Numbered from the stretch's first letter, positions 48,830-58,822 are shown. The stretch: 64,000 nt of DNA from Bradyrhizobium zhanjiangense (GCF_004114935.1 NZ_CP022221.1:2625001-2689000), one strand, 5' to 3'. Notes: generated by a model from the sequence alone, not told the origin. A program made the numbers and translations.

Positions 48830-50714
48830 GTGTGCTGCAGATGCACACGGAAGGGGGTTTGCAATGAACAACTGACCGTGGGGATAAGCTGCGCGAAAGA
48901 TGAGGGCGGGCCCCTCGGGATCGGCTTTCAGGAGCAGGTCCCAAACCAGTCCAAGCTGCTGCGTTCAAAAGGCGTGGTGGTGAGCGTTGGATCAAAAGTC
49001 CGAATGAAATTCGGGCAGGTGAGCATTCGAGAGATGAGCGTGAGCAAACCCTCGGTGACGCGCCGAAAGGCTTTAGACACTGCCAAAACCGGAGGCGCTC
49101 GCATCCTCTGGGATAAATCTGTCGGTTACCTGAGTACTGGGCAGATAGCAGTCGGCGTATAGGGGGCGTGAAGCGGATGCAGGCTTTCGTGCGGAACTGC
49201 AGGAACCAGTCCCTGGATGCCAAGGGAGAAGCTGAAGCGGCCAAAACTGCGAGGCGAGAGTACCGAAGCCAGGGCCTGGGGCGGACCGACCCGTACGAGC
49301 GGTGAAGGCCCCGTAATCGGGCCGGAGCAAAGGGGTCGGGTCAGGACAATCGTATTGACGTAGCAACTGGAAACAGGATGACGACGACGATCACGACAAA
49401 CAAGCCGTTTCATATCGATAAGAAACGTGTGTACGAGGCTTACAAAGCGGTCAAATCCAATGCGGGTTCGGCCGGTGTGGATGGACAGACGATCGAGCAG
49501 TTCGACTCCGACTTGCAGAACAATCTCTACAAGCTTTGGAATCGGATGAGCTCAGGAAGCTACTTTCCACCACCGGTGCGCGCCGTCTCCATTCCCAAAA
49601 AGGCTGGAGGCCAGCGGATTTTAGGTGTGCCAGCCGTAGCGGATCGCGTGGCCCAGATGGTTGTCAAACAACTCATTGAGCCGGACTTGGACCCAATATT
49701 TTTGGCAGACTCCTATGGCTATCGGCCGAGAAAATCGGCACTCGATGCCATCGGTGTCACGCGCAAGCGGTGCTGGAAATACGACTGGGTTCTCGAGTTC
49801 GACATCAAAGGTCTGTTCGACAACATCGACCACGAACTTTTGCTACGGGCTGTCCGGAAGCACGTGACGTGCAAATGGGCGCTGCTCTACATCGAACGAT
49901 GGCTGACGGCACCTATGGACAAGGATGGAATAATTATCGAGCGAACCCGCGGCACTCCTCAAGGTGGCGTGATCAGCCCTATATTATCCAACCTTTTCCT
50001 GCACTACACGTTCGACCTCTGGATGGGGCGGACGCACCCTGACCTCCCATGGTGTAGGTATGCAGACGATGGTCTAGTGCACTGCCGGAGCGAGCAAGAA
50101 GCGGAAGCCCTAAAGGCCGAGCTACAAACTCGCCTGGCGGAATGCGGACTTGAGATGCACCCCACCAAAACCAGGATCATCTACTGTAAGGACAGCCGGC
50201 GGAAAGGAAGCTATGCGAACGTCAAGTTTGACTTCCTTGGCTATTGCTTCCGGCCCCGACGGGCAAAGAACTCGCAAGACGCCTCGGTGTTCTGCAGTTT
50301 TCTGCCTGGGGTCAGCGCTTCGGCGCTGAAGTCCATGCGGGCGGCAATCCGGGATTTGAACCTCCGAAGTCGAACCCATGTGTCAATGGCTGACATCGCT
50401 CGGCAGCTCAATCCACTCCTGCGGGGGTGGATTGAATATTACGGTCGATTCACGCGCGCGGCGCTGGGGCCAATCCTTCGATACGTCAATCAGACAATCG
50501 AGGCTTGGATGATGCGGAAGTTCAAACGCTTTATGGGTCGCAAGGCCAAGGCCGGCCGCGTCCTCGAACGACTATCTCGAGAACGTCCCGGCTTGTTCGC
50601 ACACTGGAAGATCGGCATACGCGGCTCGTTCGCCTGATGGGAGCCCAGTGAGGCGAGAGTCTCACGCTGGGATCTATGAGAGGCCGGCGGTGAGATTCCG
50701 CCGGCCTACTCGCC
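48830..50714 (+). mobile_element. Inner group II intron (intron 2) inserted in domain V of intron 1
   Basis: Begins GTGTGCTGCAG at 48830, immediately after the 5' strand of intron 1 domain V, and ends about 50714, before AAATCTGCCTG. It carries an intact maturase and its own domain V at 50641-50674 (GAGCCCAGTGAGG..., a 34-base hairpin with a CG bulge) followed by a domain VI-like stem. The exact 3' end is uncertain by a few bases. Confidence 0.75.
49378..50637 (+). CDS. ltrA: Group II intron reverse transcriptase/maturase (intron 2)
   Basis: 419 residues, intact. RT blocks are SNAGSAGVDGQTIEQF, IPKKAGGQRILGVPAVADRVAQ, SYGYRPRKSALDAI, LEFDIKGLFDNIDHELL, RGTPQGGVISPILSNLFL and WCRYADDGLVHC with the catalytic aspartates. 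The thumb/maturase X domain includes NPLLRGWIEYYGRF. No C-terminal HNH endonuclease is present, so mobility would rely on nascent strands for priming. ATG 49378 follows GGAAACAGG. It is the only complete RT of the nest and could serve splicing of the inner intron. Confidence 0.95.
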   Translation: MTTTITTNKPFHIDKKRVYEAYKAVKSNAGSAGVDGQTIEQFDSDLQNNLYKLWNRMSSGSYFPPPVRAVSIPKKAGGQRILGVPAVADRVAQMVVKQLIEPDLDPIFLADSYGYRPRKSALDAIGVTRKRCWKYDWVLEFDIKGLFDNIDHELLLRAVRKHVTCKWALLYIERWLTAPMDKDGIIIERTRGTPQGGVISPILSNLFLHYTFDLWMGRTHPDLPWCRYADDGLVHCRSEQEAEALKAELQTRLAECGLEMHPTKTRIIYCKDSRRKGSYANVKFDFLGYCFRPRRAKNSQDASVFCSFLPGVSASALKSMRAAIRDLNLRSRTHVSMADIARQLNPLLRGWIEYYGRFTRAALGPILRYVNQTIEAWMMRKFKRFMGRKAKAGRVLERLSRERPGLFAHWKIGIRGSFA

Positions 50715-51252
50715 AAATCTGCCTGTCCGGTTCGATGAGCGGGATGTGGAAACGGAGCCAAGGGTGAACCACTAAGGCACCGCCAGACGAAAGAGGCGGC
50801 CAACAGATATGTTCAGCCTACCGCCACCGCGCCACATCTCGACTCTACCCAGCGATTGAAACGATTGTAGATCGTCGTGTACGGACCATAGTCGGGCGGG
50901 CAATCGCGCCAGCGTGCGCCGCACTGAAGCATGTGAATGATACCGCTGATGACGCGTCGATCGTCGTCGCGCACCGGTCCGGTCTGGTTCGTTGGCAGAT
51001 GCGGCTCTATCAGAGCCCATTGCTTGTCGTTGAGCCAGAACAGTCCTTTGCGCATCGAAGTCCCCCGCGTGGAATCAACCAGCTGCGGGGGAATCAGAGT
51101 TCGCTAATTAGGTACAGACCCTAGTCCCGCTGCCGTGAAAGTGTGCAACTTCCTTCAGTCCAGCGCATCAGAAAGTCGTCTGCGTGCTCCGATGATGCAA
51201 GCGCTATTTTAAACTCCCGCGCTTAGCGCTGCTTCATATATAGCTGCGGCTA

Positions 51253-52932
51253 TCAAGTGCTGCCGGGGCCACTTTCATGGAGCAGGATTTCGTTCTCAGA
51301 TCGCTCCGAGATGTCTTCCTTCCAGCTCATTGATCCAAACGGTCTCTCCAGCATGCGGCGAACCCGCACAGGATGAGGGCCGATGTGAAAAGCTGCGGCC
51401 TTCCGTTCAAGCTCGCGCTCCGACCGCGTAGCACGGTTGCGCTGGCGCAGATAGTCGAACCAGGTTGGGCAGTGATAGCGCTCCGTCCATGTTTCCGGAT
51501 CGGCAATGTCGCATGCAATCGACCACCCGTAGGCGCCATTGCGCTGACGGAACAGCTGCACCGCCTGCATAGCAGCGTGGAACGCCCGCGTATTCTCCTC
51601 CGCAATCCGATATTCGATTTCAACTACCAAAGGGCCGCTCCGGCCGGTCAACGGCAGCTGTACTTCAACATCCTCCAGTAGTTCGGCCTCTTGAATGCGC
51701 GAGCGGACGTGCGGCATTGGTAACCAGAGCCCGAGCAGAGGCGAGAGCAGCATCAGGGCGGCCGAAATCAGCAGCGCCGCTTCGACACCGGCGGCGTCGG
51801 CGAGACTACCCCAGCCCCAGCTGCCGATGGCAGCCCCTCCTGATCCTGCCGTGTGATAGGCCGCCAGCGAACGTCCCGTAACCCAAAGGGGCACCGACAG
51901 CTGCACACCGACGCTCAACAGCACCCATGACATCATCCACGCGGCTCCTGCTAGGACCAGCGCCGCCGCTGTCAAAATCGGATCGCGGCTCAGAGCTGCC
52001 GCGAAAAGCCCGACGCCCATCGAAAGTGCGCAGGCGCGGATGGTTGCCTCGCCGCTTAGACGTTTGCGCGTCTCGGGGATATAGAGTGCGCCAATTACCG
52101 CGCCGAAGCCGAAGGCACTCAGCAGGAGACCATAGGTCTGCACGCCGCCATGCAGGAGGTCTCGCGCCACTATCGGCATCAGCGCTGTGATTGCTGCCCC
52201 GATGATACCGGTCACCATAGAGCGGACCAGAACGATCATGATCGATGGGGAATTCGCGACGTACCGGAGGCCAGAGACAACGGCACGACTAAGCTGTTCA
52301 CGTGGCAGTCGGGACGGTTGAGCCACGCGTTTCCATAGAAGCAGTGCGATTATTAGCGGTAGATATAGCAGCGCGTTTACTGCGAACGCAGCTACTGCGC
52401 CAGCGGTAGCAACAACGATGCCGCCGACTGCCGGGCCTACGCTGCGCGCGATATTGTAGCTGATGCCGTTCAACGCGACGGCGGCAGGCATAGCGTCCCG
52501 CGGCAACTGCTCACCTAACGAAGATTGCCACGTTGGATCCATCAGCGCCCCGCCGGTACCGAGTACGAAGCACAACGTGAGCAATAGGATCGGCGTGACC
52601 ATGTCAAGGTATGTAAGCACCGTCAGCGCAGTGGCGCCGGCCAGTGCAATTCCAGCTGATATAAGCGATACGATTCGTCGATCATGCATGTCCGCGATCG
52701 CGCCGGCAGGCATTGCAATCAACATAACCGGGAGCGTCAGTGCAGTCTGAACCAGCGCGATCATGTTTGCTGAAGATGTCATCTGCGTCATCGCCCACGC
52801 AGCACCGACGCTCCGAACCAGGACACCCAGATTTGAAAGAAGACCCGCCAGCCAGACACGCCGAAAGGTGACATGGCGGAGCGGCGCGGTAATGCCGCCG
52901 CCGAATTCGTCGAGCTTGTGCGCCTTAGCCAT
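51253..52932 (-). CDS. MFS transporter (MFS_3/EntS-like) with C-terminal soluble domain
   Basis: Inner-membrane exporter of about 559 residues from ATG 52932. Twelve hydrophobic segments fill roughly residues 20-410 (LALVQTALTLPVMLIAMPAGAIAD, LILLTLCFVLGTGGALMDPTWQSSLGEQ and others). The loop GAIADMHDRR is the MFS signature. The last 130 residues are a soluble ABM-like domain (VVEIEYRIAEENTRAFHAAMQ, GAYGWSIACDIADPETWTERYHC), as in many rhizobial MFS_3 proteins. Related proteins export siderophores or other small molecules. It is transcribed away from the MaoC cluster. The open frame extends upstream to 53127, but that part lacks coding character. Confidence 0.88.
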   Translation of the reverse strand: MAKAHKLDEFGGGITAPLRHVTFRRVWLAGLLSNLGVLVRSVGAAWAMTQMTSSANMIALVQTALTLPVMLIAMPAGAIADMHDRRIVSLISAGIALAGATALTVLTYLDMVTPILLLTLCFVLGTGGALMDPTWQSSLGEQLPRDAMPAAVALNGISYNIARSVGPAVGGIVVATAGAVAAFAVNALLYLPLIIALLLWKRVAQPSRLPREQLSRAVVSGLRYVANSPSIMIVLVRSMVTGIIGAAITALMPIVARDLLHGGVQTYGLLLSAFGFGAVIGALYIPETRKRLSGEATIRACALSMGVGLFAAALSRDPILTAAALVLAGAAWMMSWVLLSVGVQLSVPLWVTGRSLAAYHTAGSGGAAIGSWGWGSLADAAGVEAALLISAALMLLSPLLGLWLPMPHVRSRIQEAELLEDVEVQLPLTGRSGPLVVEIEYRIAEENTRAFHAAMQAVQLFRQRNGAYGWSIACDIADPETWTERYHCPTWFDYLRQRNRATRSERELERKAAAFHIGPHPVRVRRMLERPFGSMSWKEDISERSENEILLHESGPGST

Positions 52933-54378
52933 ATCCGCTTGACGTGCCTCCGACGCCTGATCTAGCCAAGAGTTGGCGCCAACATTGTGAGTTGTGCTGC
53001 TTCCTCGACAGAGTAGCACAATCTTCAGCGTGAGGCACGAAACGGCCCGCTTCCTCGCAGCGAGTAGGTGAGTCCCGTCCTGGGCGGTCGCGGACATCGA
53101 TGCCAAGAATGCGATACCCTCGCACAACGGCTGATCATCACATTGAAGCCACAGCCGCCTAAGTACTGTCCGAACTTGGCTAGGAGATTCCAGGTTGATA
53201 GTCGAGTTCTCACAGCTTTAAGTGAGATAGAGAGCTCATTCATCAAGTGGCATTTCGTCGCTTCCAATATCTGGGCTACAGCATTATCAGCGTCGATTTT
53301 CGCATTGTTTAGCGATAGAGCGATGATAAGCACGCAGGTGCCGAGCCTGTGAGATGCCGTATCCTGGTTCACGTGATGCGCTGTTACACACTTGGGTCGA
53401 TCGCCAGAGTACTTTCGGATTGGTTGAGCGCCTGTCGAGCGCGAATCCAGTGATACGGTGGTATGATTCTCGTGGTCACGGCCCGGTTGCGTTAGTCCGC
53501 GCCAGCGAAGCATTTTTGCGCGCGTTTGGCGAGCTTGCCTGCCGCATCGTCGCGAGCCTCCGGAGGATTTGCTCCGACAACGATGATGGCGGCGAGCTGG
53601 AACGTTCTGAGCATCATTAGCTCTTATCGAGCAGTCGGCCTTGATCTCTCACGCGATCGCTAGCCGCCCCTCCTCGGCAGCAAACGGCGCATCATTCGTT
53701 GGCGCAGCAGTTGATCATTCGGCAGCAGTCGATCATTCGGCTTCGACAATGCCCCTTAGCATTCAGATCGATCATAGGGCAGTCTTTTGCCGCAACCCTC
53801 ACGTGATTGCGCTCACATCCAATGAGCCCGAGCGATGGAAGAGCCCCCCAAATAAGGCGTCAGCATGACCTCACAACGCAGAGTCCGCGCTGGAACGCGC
53901 CCGGATGTCCCATGACCTTTGTCGGATGGGCGGCATTCGGAGGGAATGAATGCGTCGGCCTGCTAATCCAAAGAACTCTGCGTAGCTGACGACCACACAG
54001 GTCCCCTCGCAACTACGCTACACTTGGGAAAAGTGCGTCTCACGTTATCCTAGTGCTAGGATTTCCTGTCTCCATCGGCTTGGTCCGAGATAGATTGTCG
54101 CTCCGCGGGTCGTCTTGGATACGCTCGGCCGGCTAGAGAAACCTATTTTTTAGCAACCCATCTTGAGATATCCGGGAACTCGTCAATTCGCGGCATATTG
54201 CCTATGAGTGACGACCGGCACGGCCTGCAAGACTATCAGTTTGCGCGAATGCACGGTTCACTGAGTTGCCTTCTCCCTTCAGAAATAGCGCGCATCGCTC
54301 AAGCAGTGCGAAGTTGCAGCTGGCCGCGCTTTCGCAAGCAGGCAGCACCTTTCCAATCTCCTGCGGTGGCACAAAACC
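52933..54378. other. Gene-free stretch upstream of the NifA-type promoter
   Basis: No recognisable gene in about 1.4 kb. A short tandem repeat of a TCATTCGGC-like unit occurs near 53715-53740. The right end leads into the NifA site. Confidence 0.45.
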
Positions 54379-54394
54379 TGTCAGATTCAAGACA
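54379..54394 (+). promoter_or_regulatory. NifA upstream activator site
   Basis: TGT, ten bases, ACA: a perfect NifA-binding site. It lies 65 bases before the -24 element, about 100 bases before the predicted transcription start, the usual distance for NifA enhancers. Confidence 0.75.
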
Positions 54395-54427
54395 CCGAGC
54401 TCCTCAGCGGCGCTAGTCTGGAAGGGA

Positions 54428-54440
54428 AATCAGACATTTA
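54428..54440 (+). promoter_or_regulatory. IHF-like site
   Basis: AATCAGACATTTA matches the IHF consensus WATCAANNNNTTR at all but one position and lies between the NifA site and the promoter, where IHF bends DNA in nif promoters. Confidence 0.5.
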
Positions 54441-54458
54441 ACGAAGCGATAACGGCGT

Positions 54459-54474
54459 TGGCACGGCCCTTGCT
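54459..54474 (+). promoter_or_regulatory. Sigma-54 (RpoN) -24/-12 promoter
   Basis: TGGCACG, GCCC, TTGCT: all eleven consensus positions match. With the upstream NifA and IHF-like sites it forms a complete nif-type promoter. Transcription should start near 54485, giving a leader of about 155 bases before the MaoC gene. Confidence 0.9.
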
Positions 54475-54640
54475 GCTGAGATGAAGCAATACGGATTGCA
54501 AGCTGGTTCGCGCAAGGGAATACGGCTAATGCTCTTTTGCTTGATCTTTAGACATGTCAGGCTGGTTGGCGGCTGACGCTCTCTAAAGCCGCTTTGAGGC
54601 CAAGAGGTATCAGCAACATCGGACAATGATTGAAGACCCT

Positions 54641-55501
54641 ATGCCAATTCACTATCCCGCGGTACTCCAACTCAAGACCGAAGCCGTTCCTTATGCGTGG
54701 AGCGATCGCGAGGTGATGCTCTATGCACTTGGGATCGGCATGGGCTCAGATCCGCTGAACGAACGAGAACTGCATTTCGTGAACGAGGCGTTTGAAACCC
54801 CAAAGCCGCTGAAAGTGGTTCCGACCTTTGCCTCAGTCTGCGTGTGGGGAGCGCGACCTGGCACCATCGACCTCAACCGCATCATGGTCGTTGATGCCGA
54901 ACGTGACATCACATTCCACAAGCTGATTCCTGTCGCGGCTAGCGTTACGGCGGATTCTCGCGTGCGCGGCGTGTACGATAAGGGCAAGGAGAGGGGCGCC
55001 ATCATTCAGAACGAGGTCGTCGTTCGAGATCGCGAGGGTGACAAGATTGTCACGATGGTTTCTTCGGACTTTGCAAGGGGCGATGGCGGTTTTGGCGGAC
55101 CATCGAGGGGGGTGGGTCAGCCGCACCAAGTGCCGCGGCGAGCGCCTGATAAGTCGATCGATTTCCTGATCCGGCCTGACCAAGCGCTGATCTATCGTCT
55201 GTCCGGTGATAGAAATCCGTTGCATAGCGATCCGGAATTCGCTCGTATGGCTGGCTTTCCTAAGCCTATTCTTCACGGGATGTGCACCTATGGACTGACT
55301 TGCAGAGCCGTGTTGCAGACGTACGCTGATTACGACCCCTCTGCCTTCAAGCGTCATCGCGTTCGTTTTTCTGCTCCGGTCTTCCCGGGTGAGACCATAA
55401 CAGTCAATCTCTGGAAGGACGGCAATTCGATTTCGTTCGAAGCTCATGTTCGGGAGCGGCGCACGACAGTTGCGAAGAATGGGCAAACGGTGCTGACCTA
55501 A
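54641..55501 (+). CDS. Hydratase-2 type MaoC dehydratase (double hot-dog)
   Basis: 286 residues from ATG 54641 (ATG 54626 is in frame). Family members begin with a sequence like MPIHYPAVLQLK. The N-terminal non-catalytic hot-dog (YALGIGMGSDPLNERELHFVNE) is followed by the catalytic one, with the hydratase-2 signature YRLSGDRNPLHSDPEFARMAGF, Asp190 and His195 being catalytic. Such enzymes add water to trans-2-enoyl-CoA to give the (R)-3-hydroxyacyl-CoA, as in peroxisomal MFE-2. It is the first gene after the NifA/sigma-54 promoter, so it should be expressed under microaerobic nitrogen-fixing conditions. Intact. Confidence 0.92.
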   Translation: MPIHYPAVLQLKTEAVPYAWSDREVMLYALGIGMGSDPLNERELHFVNEAFETPKPLKVVPTFASVCVWGARPGTIDLNRIMVVDAERDITFHKLIPVAASVTADSRVRGVYDKGKERGAIIQNEVVVRDREGDKIVTMVSSDFARGDGGFGGPSRGVGQPHQVPRRAPDKSIDFLIRPDQALIYRLSGDRNPLHSDPEFARMAGFPKPILHGMCTYGLTCRAVLQTYADYDPSAFKRHRVRFSAPVFPGETITVNLWKDGNSISFEAHVRERRTTVAKNGQTVLT

Positions 55502-55589
55502 GATCTGCTCCACTAAAATGCGCGCGGCGAATGACTCTGGAATTGCTGAAGTGGACCCCAAAATATCGGATTATTGCCTAATTGGATCC

Positions 55590-55870
55590 GGCCGTTCGGC
55601 CCCAACCACGCAGCGGAGATGACGCATAGGACGCGACGGAAGGTTGATCCGCCACCAAAGGCGAAGGTCGCGCTAGATGCAGTACGGAAGCATGCGATGG
55701 TGGCCGATCTGGCGCAGCGCTACCAAGATTGCCAGTTGATCATCGAGCGGAATTTTTTTCGAAGACGTCCGGGAGATGAACGCCTCGGATACGCCCGCGT
55801 GCTCGTCGACCGCAACTCAAAGCGAGCTCTCGGTGCACCGGCAGTACCGACTGCTCGCGGAGGGTGACAA
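55590..55870 (+). pseudogene. IS3-family relic (orfA/orfB junction)
   Basis: MTHRTRRKVDPPPKAKVALDAV resembles the start of another IS3 OrfA group (TRRTRRTHSPAFKAKVALAAI). In a different frame, QSELSVHRQYRLLAEG resembles the start of its OrfB (DLSVARQCRLLSISR). Both are cut and mutated. Confidence 0.6.
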
Positions 55871-57187
55871 CGATGCTGCACGCCGAGGACCATGCCATCA
55901 AGCGCTTGCAGCGGCAAGCGGACTCGTCGATAGGGCTGTAAGCATGACGCTGCGCTTCGTTTATGCTCAACAACTCAAATCCTGTATTTGCTGGGCGAAC
56001 GACACGGTGATCGGGCAGGGATGATCGGGCTGCTCGATCGCGATTGACCGGCAATACTGCTCCTAGGTATTCTAGAGAGTGCTTTTCGTCGGCCTTCGAC
56101 GCGGCGGATGCGGCTTTCGTTTGATCTCAGCGAAGAACCGCACGACCGAAGCGGGCCGGCAAGCCGAGGTGGTAAATCCTTGCTGCGTATCTCGAGAGCT
56201 TGCAGTTGACTCTTTTTCCCGCGCAGAGGGCCAGCGGCGCATGACATAGGCTCAACCTCGTCCGTCGCCTGCCCGAAGTTGTTGTCGTGCGAGTTTTGAA
56301 CCTTTCCACCAAATGTGGGGTGGTCCCGTGCACACGTCGAAGCCGCAGGACTTTGGTGTAGGAATTCCGGCCGTGGCCACCAGTAGCCGCATTCGTGGGT
56401 TTGCATGTAGCATCGTGTCCAGCCCCTTAGTCACGTAACGCCGGCACCAGCGGCGGATGGCCAGAAGGCCATTGTTCGATCCCCGGTTAGGAACACTATC
56501 CGAGTTGGCTAAACCATCCTCTGCGCTCGTGAAATCTGGTCCATCTTTCTCATCGGCGCGGTCGCGCAGTTTGTGCCGAACTGGCAAAAAGTCATTCAGT
56601 GACAGACAAGCAGCTGATGACGGGACGGGTGCGAGGCATTACCAGACCCCGCCGTCGCCCTAAGACGCTGGGGCCCTTCAATGCTAATACGCATGCGTGT
56701 CCCCACCAGAGTAGGTCATGCCTGATCATTGCTATTGATGTACAACTTGCCGCGCGGGATTGACGTGGCTCATACTAAAGCTCTCGGTTCAACTAAACGA
56801 CGAGGTGGATCAATGGCATAGGATATCCGGGAAACATTTGCGAGGCGTATGCTGTCGCTCGGTTCACGCCTTTCGATGTCAATATGACCAAGTAGCCCGC
56901 GCTAATTGTCTGACGAAGCTTACGATACTCGCACGTGCTGGACCGACGGGCCAAGTTCTGGAAGTGGCCGATCCCTGGGGGCTAGAAGCAGTCGTCCTCG
57001 CGTCGCCGATGCAACTACAGGAACTTGCACTGGTGTCTGAAGCCGTCGGCCATCTAGCGTTCTGGAGTAGTCGGCTTTTCCAACCACTTGCGCGCCCTGC
57101 CTACAAGCAAATCGAACGAACAAGCCGTCCACATGCTCCTTTTCTTCCTAAACGGCGGCATGGCAGCGATAAACACAAGGAGCGCGC
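55871..57187. other. Mostly non-coding stretch between the two MaoC genes
   Basis: No gene recognised. A plus-strand frame at 56760-57191 reaches the ATG of the next MaoC gene and has a plausible coding tail (LTKLTILARAGPTGQVLEVADPWGLEAV, LFQPLARPAYKQIERT), but no family I know. It may be the 3' end of a lost operon gene. Confidence 0.4.
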
Positions 57188-57640
57188 ATGACCGGGCTTT
57201 ATTACGAGGATTTCAAAGTCGGGCAGGAATTCAGGCACGCCCTCACCCGGACCGTCACTGAGATGGACAATACTATGTTCAGCCTTTTGACGCTGAACCC
57301 GCAGCCGCTGCACATCGATGCTCATTTCGCGTCCTCGACAGAATTCGGGCAGCGGATTTTTAACAGCCTCTATACGCTCGGAATCATGATCGGTATGTCA
57401 GTTTATGATACGACGCTGGGCACAACGATTGCCAATCTTGGCTTGACCGACGTCAGCTTCCCTAAGCCAGTGTTTCACGGGGATACTTTGCGGGCTACCA
57501 CGAAGGTCGTATCGAAGCGGGAATCGAAGTCGCGCCCGAAAGCGGGTATCGTGGAATTCGAACACCAGACGTTTAATCAGCTCGACGAGGTCGTGGCGAC
57601 ATGCAGGCGGATCGCGTTGATGCATAAGAGATTGGCCTGA
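57188..57640 (+). CDS. MaoC-family dehydratase (single hot-dog)
   Basis: 150 residues, intact. LYYEDFKVGQEFRHALTRTVTEMDN leads to the active-site region TLNPQPLHIDAHFAS and FNSLYTLGIMIGMSVYDTTLGTTIANLG, then FPKPVFHGDTLRATTKVVSKRES. This subfamily (mesaconyl-CoA/methylmalyl-CoA hydratase-like) is commonly found with CitE/HpcH lyases and CaiB CoA transferases acting on branched C4-C5 acyl-CoAs. AAGGAGCGC precedes ATG 57188. The preceding frame overlaps it by 4 bases (ATGA), suggesting a former operon. The CoA-transferase fusion lies 1.2 kb downstream. Confidence 0.9.
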   Translation: MTGLYYEDFKVGQEFRHALTRTVTEMDNTMFSLLTLNPQPLHIDAHFASSTEFGQRIFNSLYTLGIMIGMSVYDTTLGTTIANLGLTDVSFPKPVFHGDTLRATTKVVSKRESKSRPKAGIVEFEHQTFNQLDEVVATCRRIALMHKRLA

Positions 57641-58822
57641 TTTCTCGCAGTTTCGCCCGGCTTTTGGACTTGCCACGTGGTGAGCCGGCGACTAGCCGTC
57701 GGCATAGCGCAGCGCCCGATCCTAGCGCGGATGGCAAGAGAAGACGAAGCTCGACGAGCCTTTACATCCGAGTTCCGAGTGAAGTCGTGCGTCATGTGAT
57801 CGGCCGCCAACATCGAATGCGACGCGCTTATGTGCCAGTAAGCGAAGAGTGTCTTTTCCAATCGTTCGTGCGGCTGGTCGCTGTCGGGGACAACGGCCAA
57901 GTCGTATATCACAAGCTGCCGCCAGGCAGTCGCTATATCCTGTAATTGGGCGGACCAACATGGTCGTACTTTCTGATAACGTCGATAACTCCGCGCAACA
58001 TGCGAACCACGAGGGTGCGCGCGGCCGCTAGCGGGTGCATGACGAGATCCAAGTAGCCGTCCTACTGATAGACGGCGAATTCCGCTTTTCGGATCGAGAG
58101 CACGTGATCATTAGTACCCATCCTAGGAGTAGGGTGCGCTATAATCCACCATGCTGCATATAGATGAACCATCGTCCTGTCAGAAAGAGAGTCGCACTCA
58201 GACGCGCTTGGTTGAATCGATACTTATTCTAAGCTCCTCGAGTTCGTTCTCCAAGTTTTTCCACTTTTCTGTGTAGATCGCCCTGGGTTTCCGATCTCAC
58301 ATCTGCTTTTACGATTTGCTCGGCAATACGGGTTCTGTTGTTGAATACGCAGCCCACGAAGTAGTCGGCCTGCGCTTGGTCGGCAAGCAGCTCGAGGATC
58401 TTGGCAACTCTAGTCTTTGGGCCGTATGTGCCCTGGGAGAGCCTGCCGGGACGTTCGGCCACTGAGTGCGCGCCGGAGCCCAAAAGTTATGCGTGAAATC
58501 GAAATCGAGTTGGATGACAACTTGGAGCCGCGTGGCCATCCGTGTCCGGCAAGTACGGCTTCCAGATGCAGGCTGTCGATGGCGACCAATTGCTGTAGAA
58601 CTACCAATCTCGATAGTTGAATTTGGCGTTACAGAATGCTTCATTGCGAAGCGGGCCTGCGGTCGCGCGGAAGTGGTGTAAGCCCTCTCCGATGGATTGA
58701 GCCTCAATCTTATGACCGCTGCTCGTCGTGGGCACAGGAGCCCTGCTCCCGGTTTTCGTGATCCCAGCTCATCACTTGTAATCGATGCCCCGTGTCACGC
58801 ATCGCGATTTGGATCATAGTTC
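57641..58822. other. Mostly non-coding stretch with an IS3 scrap
   Basis: 57650-57760 is a decayed copy of the 3' end of the 30.5-kb IS3 orfB (the CATAGCGCAGCGCC motif region aligns). A minus-strand frame at 58229-58483 is open for 84 codons but unrecognised. No promoter motif found for the next gene. Confidence 0.4.

Larger units (their letters stand above)
46980..50848 (+). mobile_element. Outer group II intron (intron 1), containing intron 2
   Basis: Starts GTGCGCCGTGAGAAGG directly after the IS sequence CCCTTGGC and ends ...CTCTAC before CCAGCGATTG. Subtracting it rejoins IS427. It has a structured 5' region of about 490 bases, a reverse transcriptase frame, and a domain V split in two: the 5' half GAGCCGGATGCGG at 48816-48828 and the 3' half CTGCCTGTCCGGTTC at 50719-50733, which pair with the standard two-base bulge. 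It is antisense to the host transposase gene. The last 110 bases are longer than a normal domain VI. Confidence 0.82.
46417..51121 (-). mobile_element. IS427-type element, copy B, interrupted by group II introns
   Basis: Outer ends match copy A (GGGCTCGGACTCAATT at 46417 and GGTACAGACCC at 51121) with CTA/TAG flanks. The transposase frames lie on the minus strand. The second frame also has a 1-base loss near 46620. Joining 46979 to 50849 restores a continuous IS sequence, so everything between is an insertion. Confidence 0.88.

Noticed and set aside
51253..53127. 624-residue version of the MFS protein starting at 53127
   Set aside because: The extra N-terminal 65 residues are rich in S, R and C without family similarity. 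ATG 52932 gives the normal length.
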